In this document: in pieces, positions 44,087 to 56,190 of the stretch
How positions within the stretch are numbered: the stretch's first letter is position 1
Layout: every line of letters begins with the position of its first letter
Assembly (NCBI GenBank): GCA_013398295.1
Contig: VZSF01004749.1
Location: 69,651 to 133,650, forward strand
Reading direction: 5' to 3'
Source: Chionis minor
Taxonomy: Eukaryota > Chordata > Aves > Charadriiformes > Chionididae
Length of the DNA: 64,000 bases
The notes under the pieces: generated by a model
What the model was told of the DNA's origin: nothing
The model's input: only the letters and a program-made list of their open reading frames with translations
Database searches by the model: none
Translations under genes and position numbers: made by a program

Positions 44087-47000
44087 TTGTGATTAAGTCT
44101 TTATATTCCTGGGAAAGAACATAAGAAAAAAAAAAGCTTTAAATGGCAGATGAATAATGGAGAAGTATGGTTTTCCTATGAAACATGACAGCACTAAAAT
44201 AATATCTTTAAAGCAATTGAAGTGTAATAGTTGACTTCTTTCCATAGCTTGATGCTTGTAATCCAATATTAAATAAATTGTGGTGAATACTGCCATCATA
44301 TGCACATGCAAAATGGTACTATTCTCATATTTCTGTTAGTTTGCGTGCACGGTGATACCTGTGTTGCCTATGCATATTAGTGCTGAGTTCCCAAGTTTAA
44401 CAGGTAACCACATCTTTAAAACTGGTCAGGTACTAAACTGAAGCAAATAAATGCAAATCACGTGATGTCCTTAAGGTTTCTTACCTTTCGTTTCTAAGAT
44501 GAGATTTGGGTCATCTCTCTTTATGTGGATTGAATAACTCGCCTAAATCGATCATCCAACGTTCTCTGCACGGTCGATGAAGAAAGAAGGGACTGGTCAG
44601 AGGGTGACTTCTGCTGTGCTAAAATGAATGGCTGCTCCTGGAATTGTGCAAAGCATCTGGCCCGACCTACCTGCTGGCTGCCTCTGGAAAGAGCTGCTCT
44701 ACCCTTACTTACCTCCCCTCTGCATGGTGACTGCGGGAGAACACAGTTCAGGAGACACTCAGAAGGAAGATGAGAAGTTTTCTAGCACTTCAGAGCTCTG
44801 AGGGTTAGAGAAGTTGCTGGTCCTGGCACAAAAGAGTTGTCCCTTCTGGTAATGATTAGCCATTGGATCAGTGTAACCGTATTATAAAAACCCCCAAACT
44901 TCTGATAGATAGGATGAATTAGACCTGGAGGTGCCCAGTTATATGGATATACCAGATGACGCTCTTTAAAAAAATCTTGACATAGTGAAATACAGACAGA
45001 AATCTTTAAAATAGAATCACACAGTGCAAGTACAGCAGGATCAAGTAAATCTGTGTTGACGTATAAGGCTGAACACAGTATCTTCCACAGAGAGTGGAAT
45101 TCTTACATCATCTTATTATTCCAAGCTTTACTCGGTGCTTTTTGGCTGGAAATGGGTTTTCTTTAGACAAAGGTTTGTGTATGTATATGTGCATAATGTG
45201 AGTAACTCAAGTCTCAAGCCACATGAAAAACATGGGAGATTTGGATTTTCTTTTTTGCGCTGTGCAGCTCTCTTCACTTGCTGAAAGTTCTGCAGGTTTT
45301 ATGATGGTTCATTTTTTCTCTTTATGAAGGCAAAGAGTTACTGGAAACAACAGCAAAACCCTGAACAAATAGAGGGGAAAGTACAGAGTACACCAATAGC
45401 AGCTAGATACCATAGCCTATGGAATTATTGCAACTGAGCAAATAAAATTAGGCAAAAAACAACAACAGACAATATACATAAATGAATCAAGTTTCAAGAC
45501 TTAAATGCTAGAAGTAGACAATGGCAAAAAAAAAGTTGGTGGGTCCAGTGGCTCCTTAATTGCTTTCTATTTTAAAAATTGCTTACTCTCTGCATCAAGG
45601 CAGTGTAAGCATAAAACACAGAAGAGGAAGTAGATAATTTTCATCATCAACTTTTCTTATGCAAAGAGTTGCACTAAAATAACGGCATGCTTGCAACGCT
45701 GCTATTCCAAGTGGGTAACGAGCACAGCCGCAGTGACTTTCAAGTTGCTTCAAGTCACTTCAGTGGGCCTCTATGTTTCATTTATGCTGACTTTTCACCA
45801 GCTTTCTGGTCACACTTAATTATAAGAATAACGGAGGCGCACGTGCGTTCCTAAAGTTAGGCTATAGGCTAATGCTTAGTAATACATGAGCTCCCTCCAC
45901 ACTACTACATTGCTTAGAAGGAAAAAGAGAAATGGGATTTTTTTGGGTGATAAAAAGAGATCAGTATGGCAAGCAGCTATGCAAGAAAAGCGGTGGGCAG
46001 GCTACTCTTACCATTCTGGTGCTTACCACCAGAGCCTCTGCAGTACCACCAGCCCCAAGGTCAGGAACAGTGTCTTTGCTGTAGAAGGTGGCAAACGAAA
46101 ACCAGCTGGAAATGCGTGTTTAATTTGATCAGCTGCCCACGCTAGCAAAAAACTCTCAGGGGCTTTTGCTGTGAGTTTCGTCACCTACGGCATCTGCTGA
46201 CTGAAACGAGGCTCCTAAGAGCTCGTCGGTTTAGAAAATTCAGGTCACCTAACATACACGCAGAGCCGAGTAGCCTTCAATATTTAGGCTGTCATTCAAA
46301 AATCTCCAGAGAGTTACATGCCTGAAACTCAATTAAGGATGAAGAGCTGAATCAACACTGCGAGAGTCTGGGCTGGTGGTTGCTGAATTTCTAGATGTTT
46401 CGAACCTGTTGGCCAGAAAACAATCCCATCTGGGCAAATGGCCTATTTTAGCAATCAAGATTAAGCTGACAGAAGTTTTCTGTAATTTGTCTGTTTCTTT
46501 AATAGCAGGGACATATTGTTAAATTAGTTAATGGGAAGAAAAAATGTTTAACAGTTAATGCGATGCTTTATGTGGCACGCCATCTGCGTATCGTGTGCTG
46601 AATGTTCCTGGATGTGGAAGAGAGGAAATCATACAGAATTGCAACCTTGTCTTCTTTACTGTCATTATGTTGGGCAAGTATGATAAATAATCATATTTAT
46701 CTTCTGGAGCATATACAGTTTTAATCGACCTATTAACCAGGAAGACATTTTTCACAGACTTTGGAAGGCACAAAAAAGACATTATCTCCCCATACGCAAT
46801 CCATTTCATGGGCACTGAGCTCTAGAAACTTAAACTGGAGTGAACAAGACAAGTTCTTTTTCCTTTCACATCTAAATAAAGCTATTTGCGGAGACTTTAG
46901 TCCAGTGTATTTGGGGACTAATCCTGAGATTCTGGAAGGGAACAAAGCAGCTTTTGTAGACTGTTAGGCAGAAAGTGTAAGAGAAATTTTTAATCCTCCA

Positions 47001-50000
47001 TGTCCAAAAATCATCAGTTTTATTTGGTTGAACGCTTGTTTCTATGAAAGACGTTTTGCTGTCAATTGGAGCTTCAAGAGAACGGGTTCAGTTACTCATC
47101 AGCCTGACAGCTGTGGATCCTGCTCTCCTTCCAGTTTGAGGTGCTGTTCTGGTTATCAGCAGAGCAGGGAGGGGGTAGTTATCAACAATTTGGGTACGGG
47201 CACAGTTCTTCCCCCATGACTTCTCGCCCTCACTCCAGCTGGCCGGTACTCCCCTGCTGGCATAAGGCTTTCCTGGCCCCAGGGACGGGGTGCTGCAGTC
47301 GCTGTCGCTCTGGAGTTTGAGCAGTCAGTGCCACCGGTCCCACGGCACGACCTGAAGCTGGTGGGATCCCCTTCCTGAAGCTGAACCAGTTGTGTGTTGA
47401 AAGCACGGCCACTACCTGAATACCTGCGTGTGCGCGTCCGTGTGGATGCATATACTCATAGAGAGAGCGAGAGAGGTTTGTGCGGCTGTTAGACAAAATG
47501 AACAGATAAACATGTTCTCTTCTATTTAACTTGATTACCAAGGGCAAAGATACTAAGCTGGGGTGACAGTTTTAAAAGCCATGTGACCTGACAGCCAGTA
47601 GGAGTTTGAAACCCAGTCTTCTCAATCACAGGAAAGTTCTTCAAACCAAAACTCTATTACATATAGAGGGTGAGGTACGGATGGATAGCCGGACAACTCG
47701 ATTACGTGTAGGGCTGAGGAACATGCAGGAACACCATCTGCCTAAGTAGCTCCTGCGGAAGCCATTTTCATTTAATGTAAATAATACAGTAGTTATTACG
47801 CCGGAGAGAAAGAGAAAAAACCTGAGAAGCTAATATGACAATTTTGTGGTCAAAGCTATTCACTTATGATAGGAAAGGGTAAAGTTCAAGAATAATTAAC
47901 ATAAAGAGGGAAGCTTTGACAGTGGAGAGGGATGCCTCCTGCATGGGATACACTCTCGGACAGCCTCCTGGGACATGAAGACCTATTTCAAATTTTATGC
48001 CTTCTGCTTTGCTCTTTGTATATACTTTTTCCTTACCAAAAAAACCCCCAAAAAAACCAAAAAACACCAGTAATTACTCAGAATGGGAACATTTACTTTA
48101 ATGGTTGGATGGATTCTTCCAGTATAGAAACATTTCCTGTACTCTCCCCCAAAAGAAACATTTTCACCTCAAGAGTGAACTTATTTTTATCCTGTGCCAC
48201 TGCACTTAATTTGCATTTGTCTCTTCTGTAAAGCCTCTGGAGTTCTTGCAATAGCAACCAATGCAATAGCAACCTATGAAACTCAATTCCTGATTCCTAT
48301 GCTTCCCCTTGGCTGTTAGACTATGATTTTATCTTGATAAAGTGTCCTGGACAGGTTATTGTTCTCTACTCTGCTTGGCTACACAGCTTATTTATTATTT
48401 GGCACGAGTTACCTCAAGAGCAGTGTGTAGATGATATGCAGAAAGTCCAGGATTCACTCATATATCTGGGTCTGGCTCATCGCTTTCATACTCTTGTTGT
48501 TCTACAGAGATGTACACAGATCCATACCAGTTCTTTATTACTTTTGCTTCTCCTTTCATTTAGATCCTTTGCTCTTCAAAAAGAATGAAAAAAACGCCAA
48601 CCTGACGAGTGGTTTTATGTGTGTGAGCTTTGGTTGCTCACAGTGAGAGCTTTACTGATGATGGACAGCCAGACAATACAGCCCTTTAAAGGAGAAGGAT
48701 TTTCCGATGGGGCATACCAGGCATGATTTACTCTATGCTAAACACTAATCTGATACTGAAGTACAATCTAGTCAAAATCAGTATTACTTGCAGCCAATGC
48801 TTTTCAATGAATGTACTGGATTTCTATTCCCAATTCCTATAGGTATCTGCAAAAGCAGACACTGAAATTCTCAATATTTAAACATTTATGTGAAAAATAA
48901 AGTGCACCTTAAAATATATACCATGAACTTATAATAAATTAATCTTATCCTTTAAGGCCAATTGCTACTGTATGCTCACAAATTATAATAATTTTGCTAG
49001 CTGACTGACAAGTCACAACAGAAACACGTTTTGAGTTAGGCTTTTCCCCCCCGTTTTTGTTAAGCAGCATTTTTCCCCTCCAAAACTTACTGCTCTGCGC
49101 CCACTGTCATTAGGAGAGATCAAAAATTTTCTTTTTTGTTGGTGGATAGAAGAAGGTTGAGAAGAGATTTTGAGTCCATGTCAGAATCCAGTGGCCCTTT
49201 GCTGGCCTGACCTCAAACCAGCTGTAACATGGTGGGTTTTGCTAGGGTTTTCTTTTGGTTTTTGAGTTTATTTAAAGCTGAAACTTTGAAGCTCAAAATC
49301 ATCAGAAGGAACAGAAAGAGAAACCCCATGCAAACAAATACCACTGATCTTTACACAGCTTTGATGTCTTATATATCTGTAGTGCCTTTCATCATGAAGA
49401 AGCCCAATAAGATTTATAAAGTGCCTTCAAAGGGAAATATCTTATCCTCTCTACCACAATGTGCACACCACTGAAAACCAGTATTCAGAGTAGCTGATGA
49501 CCCATAGTATGATGTATATTAACAAGCAGTAGGGCAATAATTAGCAAATACAGAAGAACACGTTTTTTGGCAGGATCTATAATATCAGAGAAAATAGTAA
49601 AGGCCTCAGTTTTTAATGGCACATTTAGCTAGACTGGAAAGAGTCATCTTTAAGGGACTTATGGAACTACAAGGGCAGCCTGTCAGTGTGTAACCTCAGT
49701 CCTGGTCACTACCTCAATCCCAGTCAGCCACTACATGTGGTCAGTTGGAGACTGCCTGCATCCCTGGAAGCTGTTGCGCTGTAAAGGATTCCAAGAGGAA
49801 AAAAAAAACCAGAGGATCCCGGCAGTGTCTGCACAGGCGAGCATGCACGCACACATCCCCGGCTCAGGCTGATGCGTGTGGGAGAGGACTGACCGGGCAG
49901 GCTGCTCCAGCCCAGTGCCCATCTCAGACCTTGCTTCTCCTCAGCTTTCCATGTAGCAAACCCCCCAAGACCCCTCTCCCCTTAGAGACCCTGCAAGGCG

Positions 50001-53000
50001 GAGAATAAATGTTAAGGCAAGATACGGTGACAAGCAGGGGAAAGAATCTGCCCACAGGGGGCAGAACAGCCTTTTGTGAACCATTCCAAACTCCTGGGTG
50101 CAACAACCCCTGATGCTGGGGATGGCTCAGCAGGTGTTTTGTGCTCTCAGTTACACCAAACTATCTTTGGGACAGTGGCTCAGGTGTCTCCTCTGAACGC
50201 GCACTGGTACCCCACAAGACTTCTGCACAGAAAATTTTAGGCATATTTCCGCTCTCTCTCCATATCCTGGAAATCCTGGCCTTAGGGACCCCGCTGAAAC
50301 AGCTCTTCTCCCTCCTTTCCATTAGCCAGAATCTTTGATTAACTCAGCCTCCGACTGCCTGAAAACTGCAGGCACCCTTGAAGACTTTCAGGTAATTGCA
50401 GTGTCTAGTACGTTTCAAAGCTAAGGCTTAGGTTACTAAGCCATCTCCATAATGTCTGATCAATGAAGTGATCAATTAGGAATGGTAAAATGAGCTACGG
50501 TACAGCAAGTGGAATAGCTAATGACCTAACACGGAGAAGTCTTTTAATCTCTGGCTCCCATGACTGCCTGCTGACCCGCTCCCCCACAAAGCTAGTGGGG
50601 TCCTGGAAAGTTGAAAATTACCATAAAAAAGAGAACAAATGGATACTGGATAAAAATCAATTAAAACTAGAGGCATTGTAAGGACCTAGAGTAGGCTCAG
50701 GAAAAATTCCAAGTGTTTGTTTAACAGATATGTGAGATTGTTTGCCCTAGTAACTGTGTCTCTGTTTGATATGTATGAGGCTTTGAATATTTTATAACAG
50801 TGATGGCTGTGTTCACTTAAAGGCAGCTGCTTAAAAAAAAATTAAAATTCCAGAAAACACTTTGTCTTTCAACTCAGCATTATGTAATGTTTCAGGCTTG
50901 ATACCCATTTTCTTTGAAGGCTTTTCCCACTGATAGCATCAGAAGCGTCACCCAGGAAAGCTGTTTCATCTAAAAAAAGGTGTTGTTGGGTCTTTTTGGT
51001 TTTGTTTTGCTTTCTTTTTTTATTCCACTGACAGATAATGAGTGTTAATGCTTCGTCTGAAACAAAAAGCAATAGCCGAATTGGAAGAGTGCTAGAGAGG
51101 AGGGCACTGGGGAACACATTTGTGAGCCATCACGCAAATTCTCAGAGAAGCCCAGGCAGAAATTCAGAATATCACATCTTAATACAGCATAATGTACTCC
51201 ATAAAGAGTAGAGATAATGTAACCTAATGTATTCAATATTTGCCTTTGATGTAAGCTTAAGCATTATTCCGTATGTTTTACTCTATCACTAAATTAATTT
51301 TGGTTGGAAACCATCACACATTAATTATCAAATATGACTAAGCTCCAGCTCACTTGTTTTCCTAGGTTATTTGATGTCTGCTGTGAGACGGTTACATTGC
51401 AGAATTCTGTTTATAACAGCTGTGGCTAACATGTTAACAGTGGCTCTGCCAGATTTGCTAGCTATCAGGCACAAATAGAGCTCAGCTGTCCAGGGAGGAG
51501 ACTGTATAGGAAGGGAAAGACCTGAACCTCCTCAGATGCTTTGCACACGCACAGGGTCTTCTTTAAAACAAACCAGAATAAATCAGAATCTATTTTTACA
51601 AGGGAAGAGTCAACCCATTTGGAACAAACCTTTTGTATATTGCATAGCAATTACTGCAAGCAAACATTTGCTTGCATAAAGAAGGCAGAAATTTATTTAA
51701 AAAAATATTCCCAGTATTACAGACCACTTCCTGACCTAATGCTTTACTTTGTTTTGAACAGCTTTTATGTGAATTTTCAAGAACATTTTAAATAATAGAT
51801 GTGCCATAATTACAGCCTGTGTTTCTTATGAGAGGGGGTTTTACTATTCAGATCTTGTCATTTTAAGATCAAAAGATTTCTATTTCAGAACTGTCTTCCT
51901 TGCTGAGCTCTAGACAGACAGAATACTTTGTGAGTTGCCAGTTCCTTGGCTGTTGTAAGCTCTATTACCATTAAACTAAAGATATGTTCCTGAAAAATCC
52001 TTTATTACACAAGCAGCTTATTGCAGTATTGCCCACGCTTTTTTAATAGAGAAGCCCACGTTCCCTCTGAAAAAATCTAGGGACCATCTTGTGTGAGTGA
52101 AACCAGGGTGTTTTTCGTCTAAAAACGACTATCAAAAAATTTGACCTAACAGTAGAATTTCAGTTTTTATCTATTTGCTTACTTAACCATGGATGTATGC
52201 AGTGTTTTACGATGTCTTGTTGATCACCAGAGATCTCCGAATTCCATTGTAAGAATGCATCTTTATAACCAAAGAAACTAAGGGAAAAAATTTACGCTTT
52301 ATTTTCTCTCAAGCTTTTCTTTGTTAATTCATCATGATAAAATAACCATTCTATCAAAAACTAAAGGTTCATAAATCTAGACCCTCTTGTATGAAAAACA
52401 ACTCATGAAGTCTGCCTCATTGGTCAGATGTGGAGAGCTTGCCCCAACTCACAGGTCCGGAAGGCAATGCTCAGAGAGCAAGGAGGTAGTAGTATTCACA
52501 GCTTGTATTTGGCTGTTCAAATTCAAGGCTAAATGACAAAGTCAGCCTGAGTACAATAAGGGCAAAAATCACACAAACTGCAAAAGCTTCAGCCCAAATA
52601 TTTTCAAGGGCAAAAATCTCTCAAGAATGATGATTTTTTTCCTATTATGTGTCGCTTCAAATGTTGTTATGAAAACAGATTGCTTCCAAGTGTAGGCTCT
52701 GACAAAAGACAGGATTTGTGTTAGAATGGAGATGTATTAGTTCTACTCACGACCTGCCTCTAGTGATGTGCCAACCTTGAACTGTTTGCATTCATATTTG
52801 AACTCCTGCTAGCTTCACTTGAGGCTTTAATGGGACATTGGTTTAAGGGGATACTGCTGCAGGAGAAAGTAGCCCGTAAGCCTCCTCATGCTTTGCCATC
52901 CCCTCAGCTGAGCTAGCAGCGTCAGTTGTGCAGCTGAGTGACAGTGCAAATCAGGAGCAGATTCAAGCCGAAAGACAATTTCTCCAAAAAGAATTATTTC

Positions 53001-55919
53001 CCAGCTGCTCTGGTTCCCTGACCTAGTGCATCACGGTTCCTCAGGTTGTGCTGGCACAGTGCACAAAGCAGGGAAGGGATGGGGACTGGTTTTGAGCAGC
53101 CATGAAACACCAAGCAAACCATGATCTTGGTGAAGGCAGATCTAGGGCTTTCGATTGTGAAAATCATGACCATACTGAACAGGAAAAGCCATTACAGTTC
53201 TGCATGGTTATTTTCACATTGAGTTAAACTCTGCAGGCTTTAATTACTTTTTACCAAAACTTCGGCAGTCAATGAAATCTCACCAAAAGATAGGCAAAGC
53301 CTTGCCCACTGAAACATAAAGCTATAGAAGTAGGGCGAATGGCAAGGAAGGGGGAAAAACATGACAATGGCAGAGATACAATAATTAATTTTTAGAAAAT
53401 CTTGAAAAATAAATCTAACCAAAACATTATGTAACAAGCATGAGAATCTCATCTTGTAAGACAATGTTTGGAATTAACTTTTACTGTTTTTTTTTTTAAT
53501 TGTCCTGCTGGCCATCTGTTATCATTATTCCACTTTCTATTTAAAAAGCCTTCTCATCCTTAGCAGATGTTCAGTTTTTCTACATGTATGTTTTGTAATT
53601 CTTCTCAACTCTACTAATGCGCTTTGTACTCTCAGAACTACAAGTTTTCTTATATTGCCTCCACAGCGTCTGTAACATTCTCTTAAAATTTGAATAGAAA
53701 GCTATTGATGACTCCCTACTTTGAGGGAAGAGTATTCAAACATCCTCACAAAATAGGCTTTGCTGTTATCCCTAATGGACAGTGGCTGTAACCCCTGGAG
53801 TCCCTGTTCATTCTGAAATACAAAGTTGAAAGCCTTAACTAGCTTTAATAAAACTCCTAGTTGTCACAAAAGAAATGGGATGTCTATTCACGTGGTAAAG
53901 AGAAATTTGAGCATAATATATATATCTGAAATTCCTTGCACTTGGGCTGAAATAGAGCTTTTCTGCAATTTTATGTTGTATAATAGAAGTCAATGGGTGT
54001 GATTTATGGTAAAACAAGTAAGGGAAGTATCACAGAATGCCATTTTTTGTCCTGCCAGTCAAACGATCATAAAGGATGCATGTGTCCCATGTGACAGGTA
54101 GAGGTACGAAAGGTCAAACATTTGTACGGCATATATTGCAGCGCAACTGCTTCCTAACATTCCTTAGTTTTAAGTTTTCTAAAATAGGCATGTACCTGCT
54201 TCCTTTGATATACCAGCTAGCACTTTCTCTTACCCACCTCTAAATTCTCTCCTATTTTATAAAATAATTAAACAGTTAGGCTTTGGAAGCGGCTGGTAGA
54301 AGAAAGAGAGGTAGAAATGGCAGAGGAAAGAAGGAATGGATGTTTGCAATGGGTGGAGAATATGGATTAAATGAAGGCCCCGGTGAGGTGAAACTCTTTA
54401 GAAAGGCAGCAGGTAAATGTGAGAGACGATTAAACTAAGGATGCTATCTCTTCCTGAAGACCCACTGACACACTAAAAGGAAAGATGTGCAGAGGTTGCT
54501 GTTTTATGCAACGCTGGCCGGTCAGACGTCGGTGTGTTCGGTGGCACAGCTACACGAGTGGGAGTCAGTCAGTCATTAGGCGGTGCTGCAGATTTCTGAA
54601 GAATACTGCCTCCTTGGAAAGAATATTCCAGGGGACAAATTTGAACCCAGCCCCAGAGGCATTGCATTCTTCCATTGTTGCTGTCTAGCAATTAAGGTTT
54701 CTTCAAAACAACTTGCTCCCAGCCATCTGGATGTCTTAGCTTCCTTATCTTCGCAGATTTGTCCTTCTGCTTTCTCAAACAGAATTTGGTTTGATTTTCT
54801 CAATAGCTAAAATAGCACAGCCTAAAAACAAGCCTGGCATGACACAAGCTCCCTCTGCCCCGCTACTTGCTGCAGGTTTTCAGCCTCCCCACTTATTTCG
54901 GGGTCTGTTTTTATCACTGCTGCCACTCCCAGCAGGGGCAGGAGGGAGGTCTGCAACCTACGCAGAGCTTGGCTGAGCGCTCCAAGAGAAGTGATAAGGA
55001 GAGCAATTTTAGCCATGAATATCCTAATGAAGCTCCCGTGCTGACCTTACACACTTCTGATTAAGCAAATATGCAAATGAAAAGTGGTTCAGAGCTGGAT
55101 TAGCATTCAAAGATTTTTAAAAAGCTACTGTGGCTACATGCAGAGTGACCTTTAGGCCTGCTCAAATCTGCTAGAATGCAGATGGGGAAAAAAGAAAGAC
55201 GTTATAAAGACAGACTCCATCTTTTTTATATCTTGCAGCCAACATAAAATAGGCCACAGGAGGAAATGAATATCCAGATCAAGGTTTTACAGCTGATCTG
55301 GTTACGGGGCGAGAGATTATTCTGCATCATACCTGGCAGTGTCTCTTCCAGTACCTTCCAAAACCAAAAAGTTATCTCAACAGTTGGATTGATCATAATC
55401 CTGCAGGGTTCGTACTTTACACGGTCAAAAAGGAAAGCTGGTAGATAAGGATCCAAATCTGATTCCAACAGTGCTGCCAAGACTCAAGAAGGGTCAGGAA
55501 ATCCAGGGAGTAGGACACATATCTCAGGGTCATAAAAAGGGTCATTCTAGGCACGTCTCAGGAATCTGCTTTTTCTACTGGCTGGTGTTTAGAAAGTGAC
55601 TGTTAGGAGCAAAACCTGCAATTCCCATTAATTAGAGAAACGTTCCGTAATGAGTAGATACTCCATTACAACTGTCAAGTACCATGGTGTGTGCATTACA
55701 ATCCAGTGGCCTGAGCTGGGGTTTTAAGACTGGATGTCAGGATCTATAGATGCCTGAATCTCATCCTGCTGGGAGGAGGGACTTGGAATGGGAAACCATG
55801 TGAAGGGAGAGGTTAAGAAAAGCTGTGGCAGGATTAAATGTTAGAACCCTCTTTCTCACAGCAAGTTTTCATGGTCATTTACAGTCAACTGTTCTCACTA
55901 CAAATGCACATTTTATTTC
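44087..55919. other. Intergenic DNA downstream of TMEM242, no gene seen
   Basis: AT-rich, repeat-poor sequence with chance ORFs only. In mammals ARID1B converges on TMEM242 from this side, but no ARID1B coding exon is recognisable on the minus strand. A 15-base near-tandem repeat (gcaatagcaaccaat) occurs at 48248-48277. A CTCF-like word lies near 50051-50065. A cluster of octamer, TAAT and GGATTA motifs at 55020-55110 may be an enhancer. Confidence 0.55.
55020..55115. promoter_or_regulatory. Cluster of POU/OTX/TCF-type motifs, candidate enhancer
   Basis: Within about 95 bases lie tcctaatga, tgattaag, a perfect octamer ATGCAAAT (55071-55078), an OTX/CRX-type GGATTA (55098-55103) and a TCF-like ttcaaagat. 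This density of developmental factor words resembles conserved enhancers. Such words are short and the DNA is AT-rich, so chance is a real alternative. Confidence 0.2.
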
Positions 55920-56190
55920 CAGGAATCTAGCAGTGGAAGAGACCTCCTGGGTTCTCAAGCTCCCATGATTGCAAGGACCACATTATATTCTCTACCTCAT
56001 AAATCAGGTATTTAGTTGCTGCTGTTCTCACTGTATCCACTGAAAGCCTGTTCCGGAACGGGCTGCACTTATGACTGAGAATTTTCTTCTAATTTCCAGG
56101 CTACATGTATTCACAGATACTTTTCACCCATTTGTTCTGAAACCTGACTTTGTCTAATTACTTCCTAATGCCTATTCTGTATCAATGTAT
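55920..56190 (-). mobile_element. Ancient CR1/L3-like LINE 3' fragment, antisense
   Basis: The + strand carries gtggaagagacctcctgggt, then gcctgttccggaacgggctg, cttatgac, gaattttcttctaatttcca, and cacccatttgttctgaaacc. In this order these match the reverse complement of the 3' region of old amniote CR1/L3-type LINEs. Many substitutions show great age. The limits are approximate and no protein is encoded. Confidence 0.7.

Noticed and set aside
54485..54810. Overlapping short ORFs at 54.5-54.8 kb on both strands
   Set aside because: Each is at most 75 codons, without homologues or signals, and consistent with chance.
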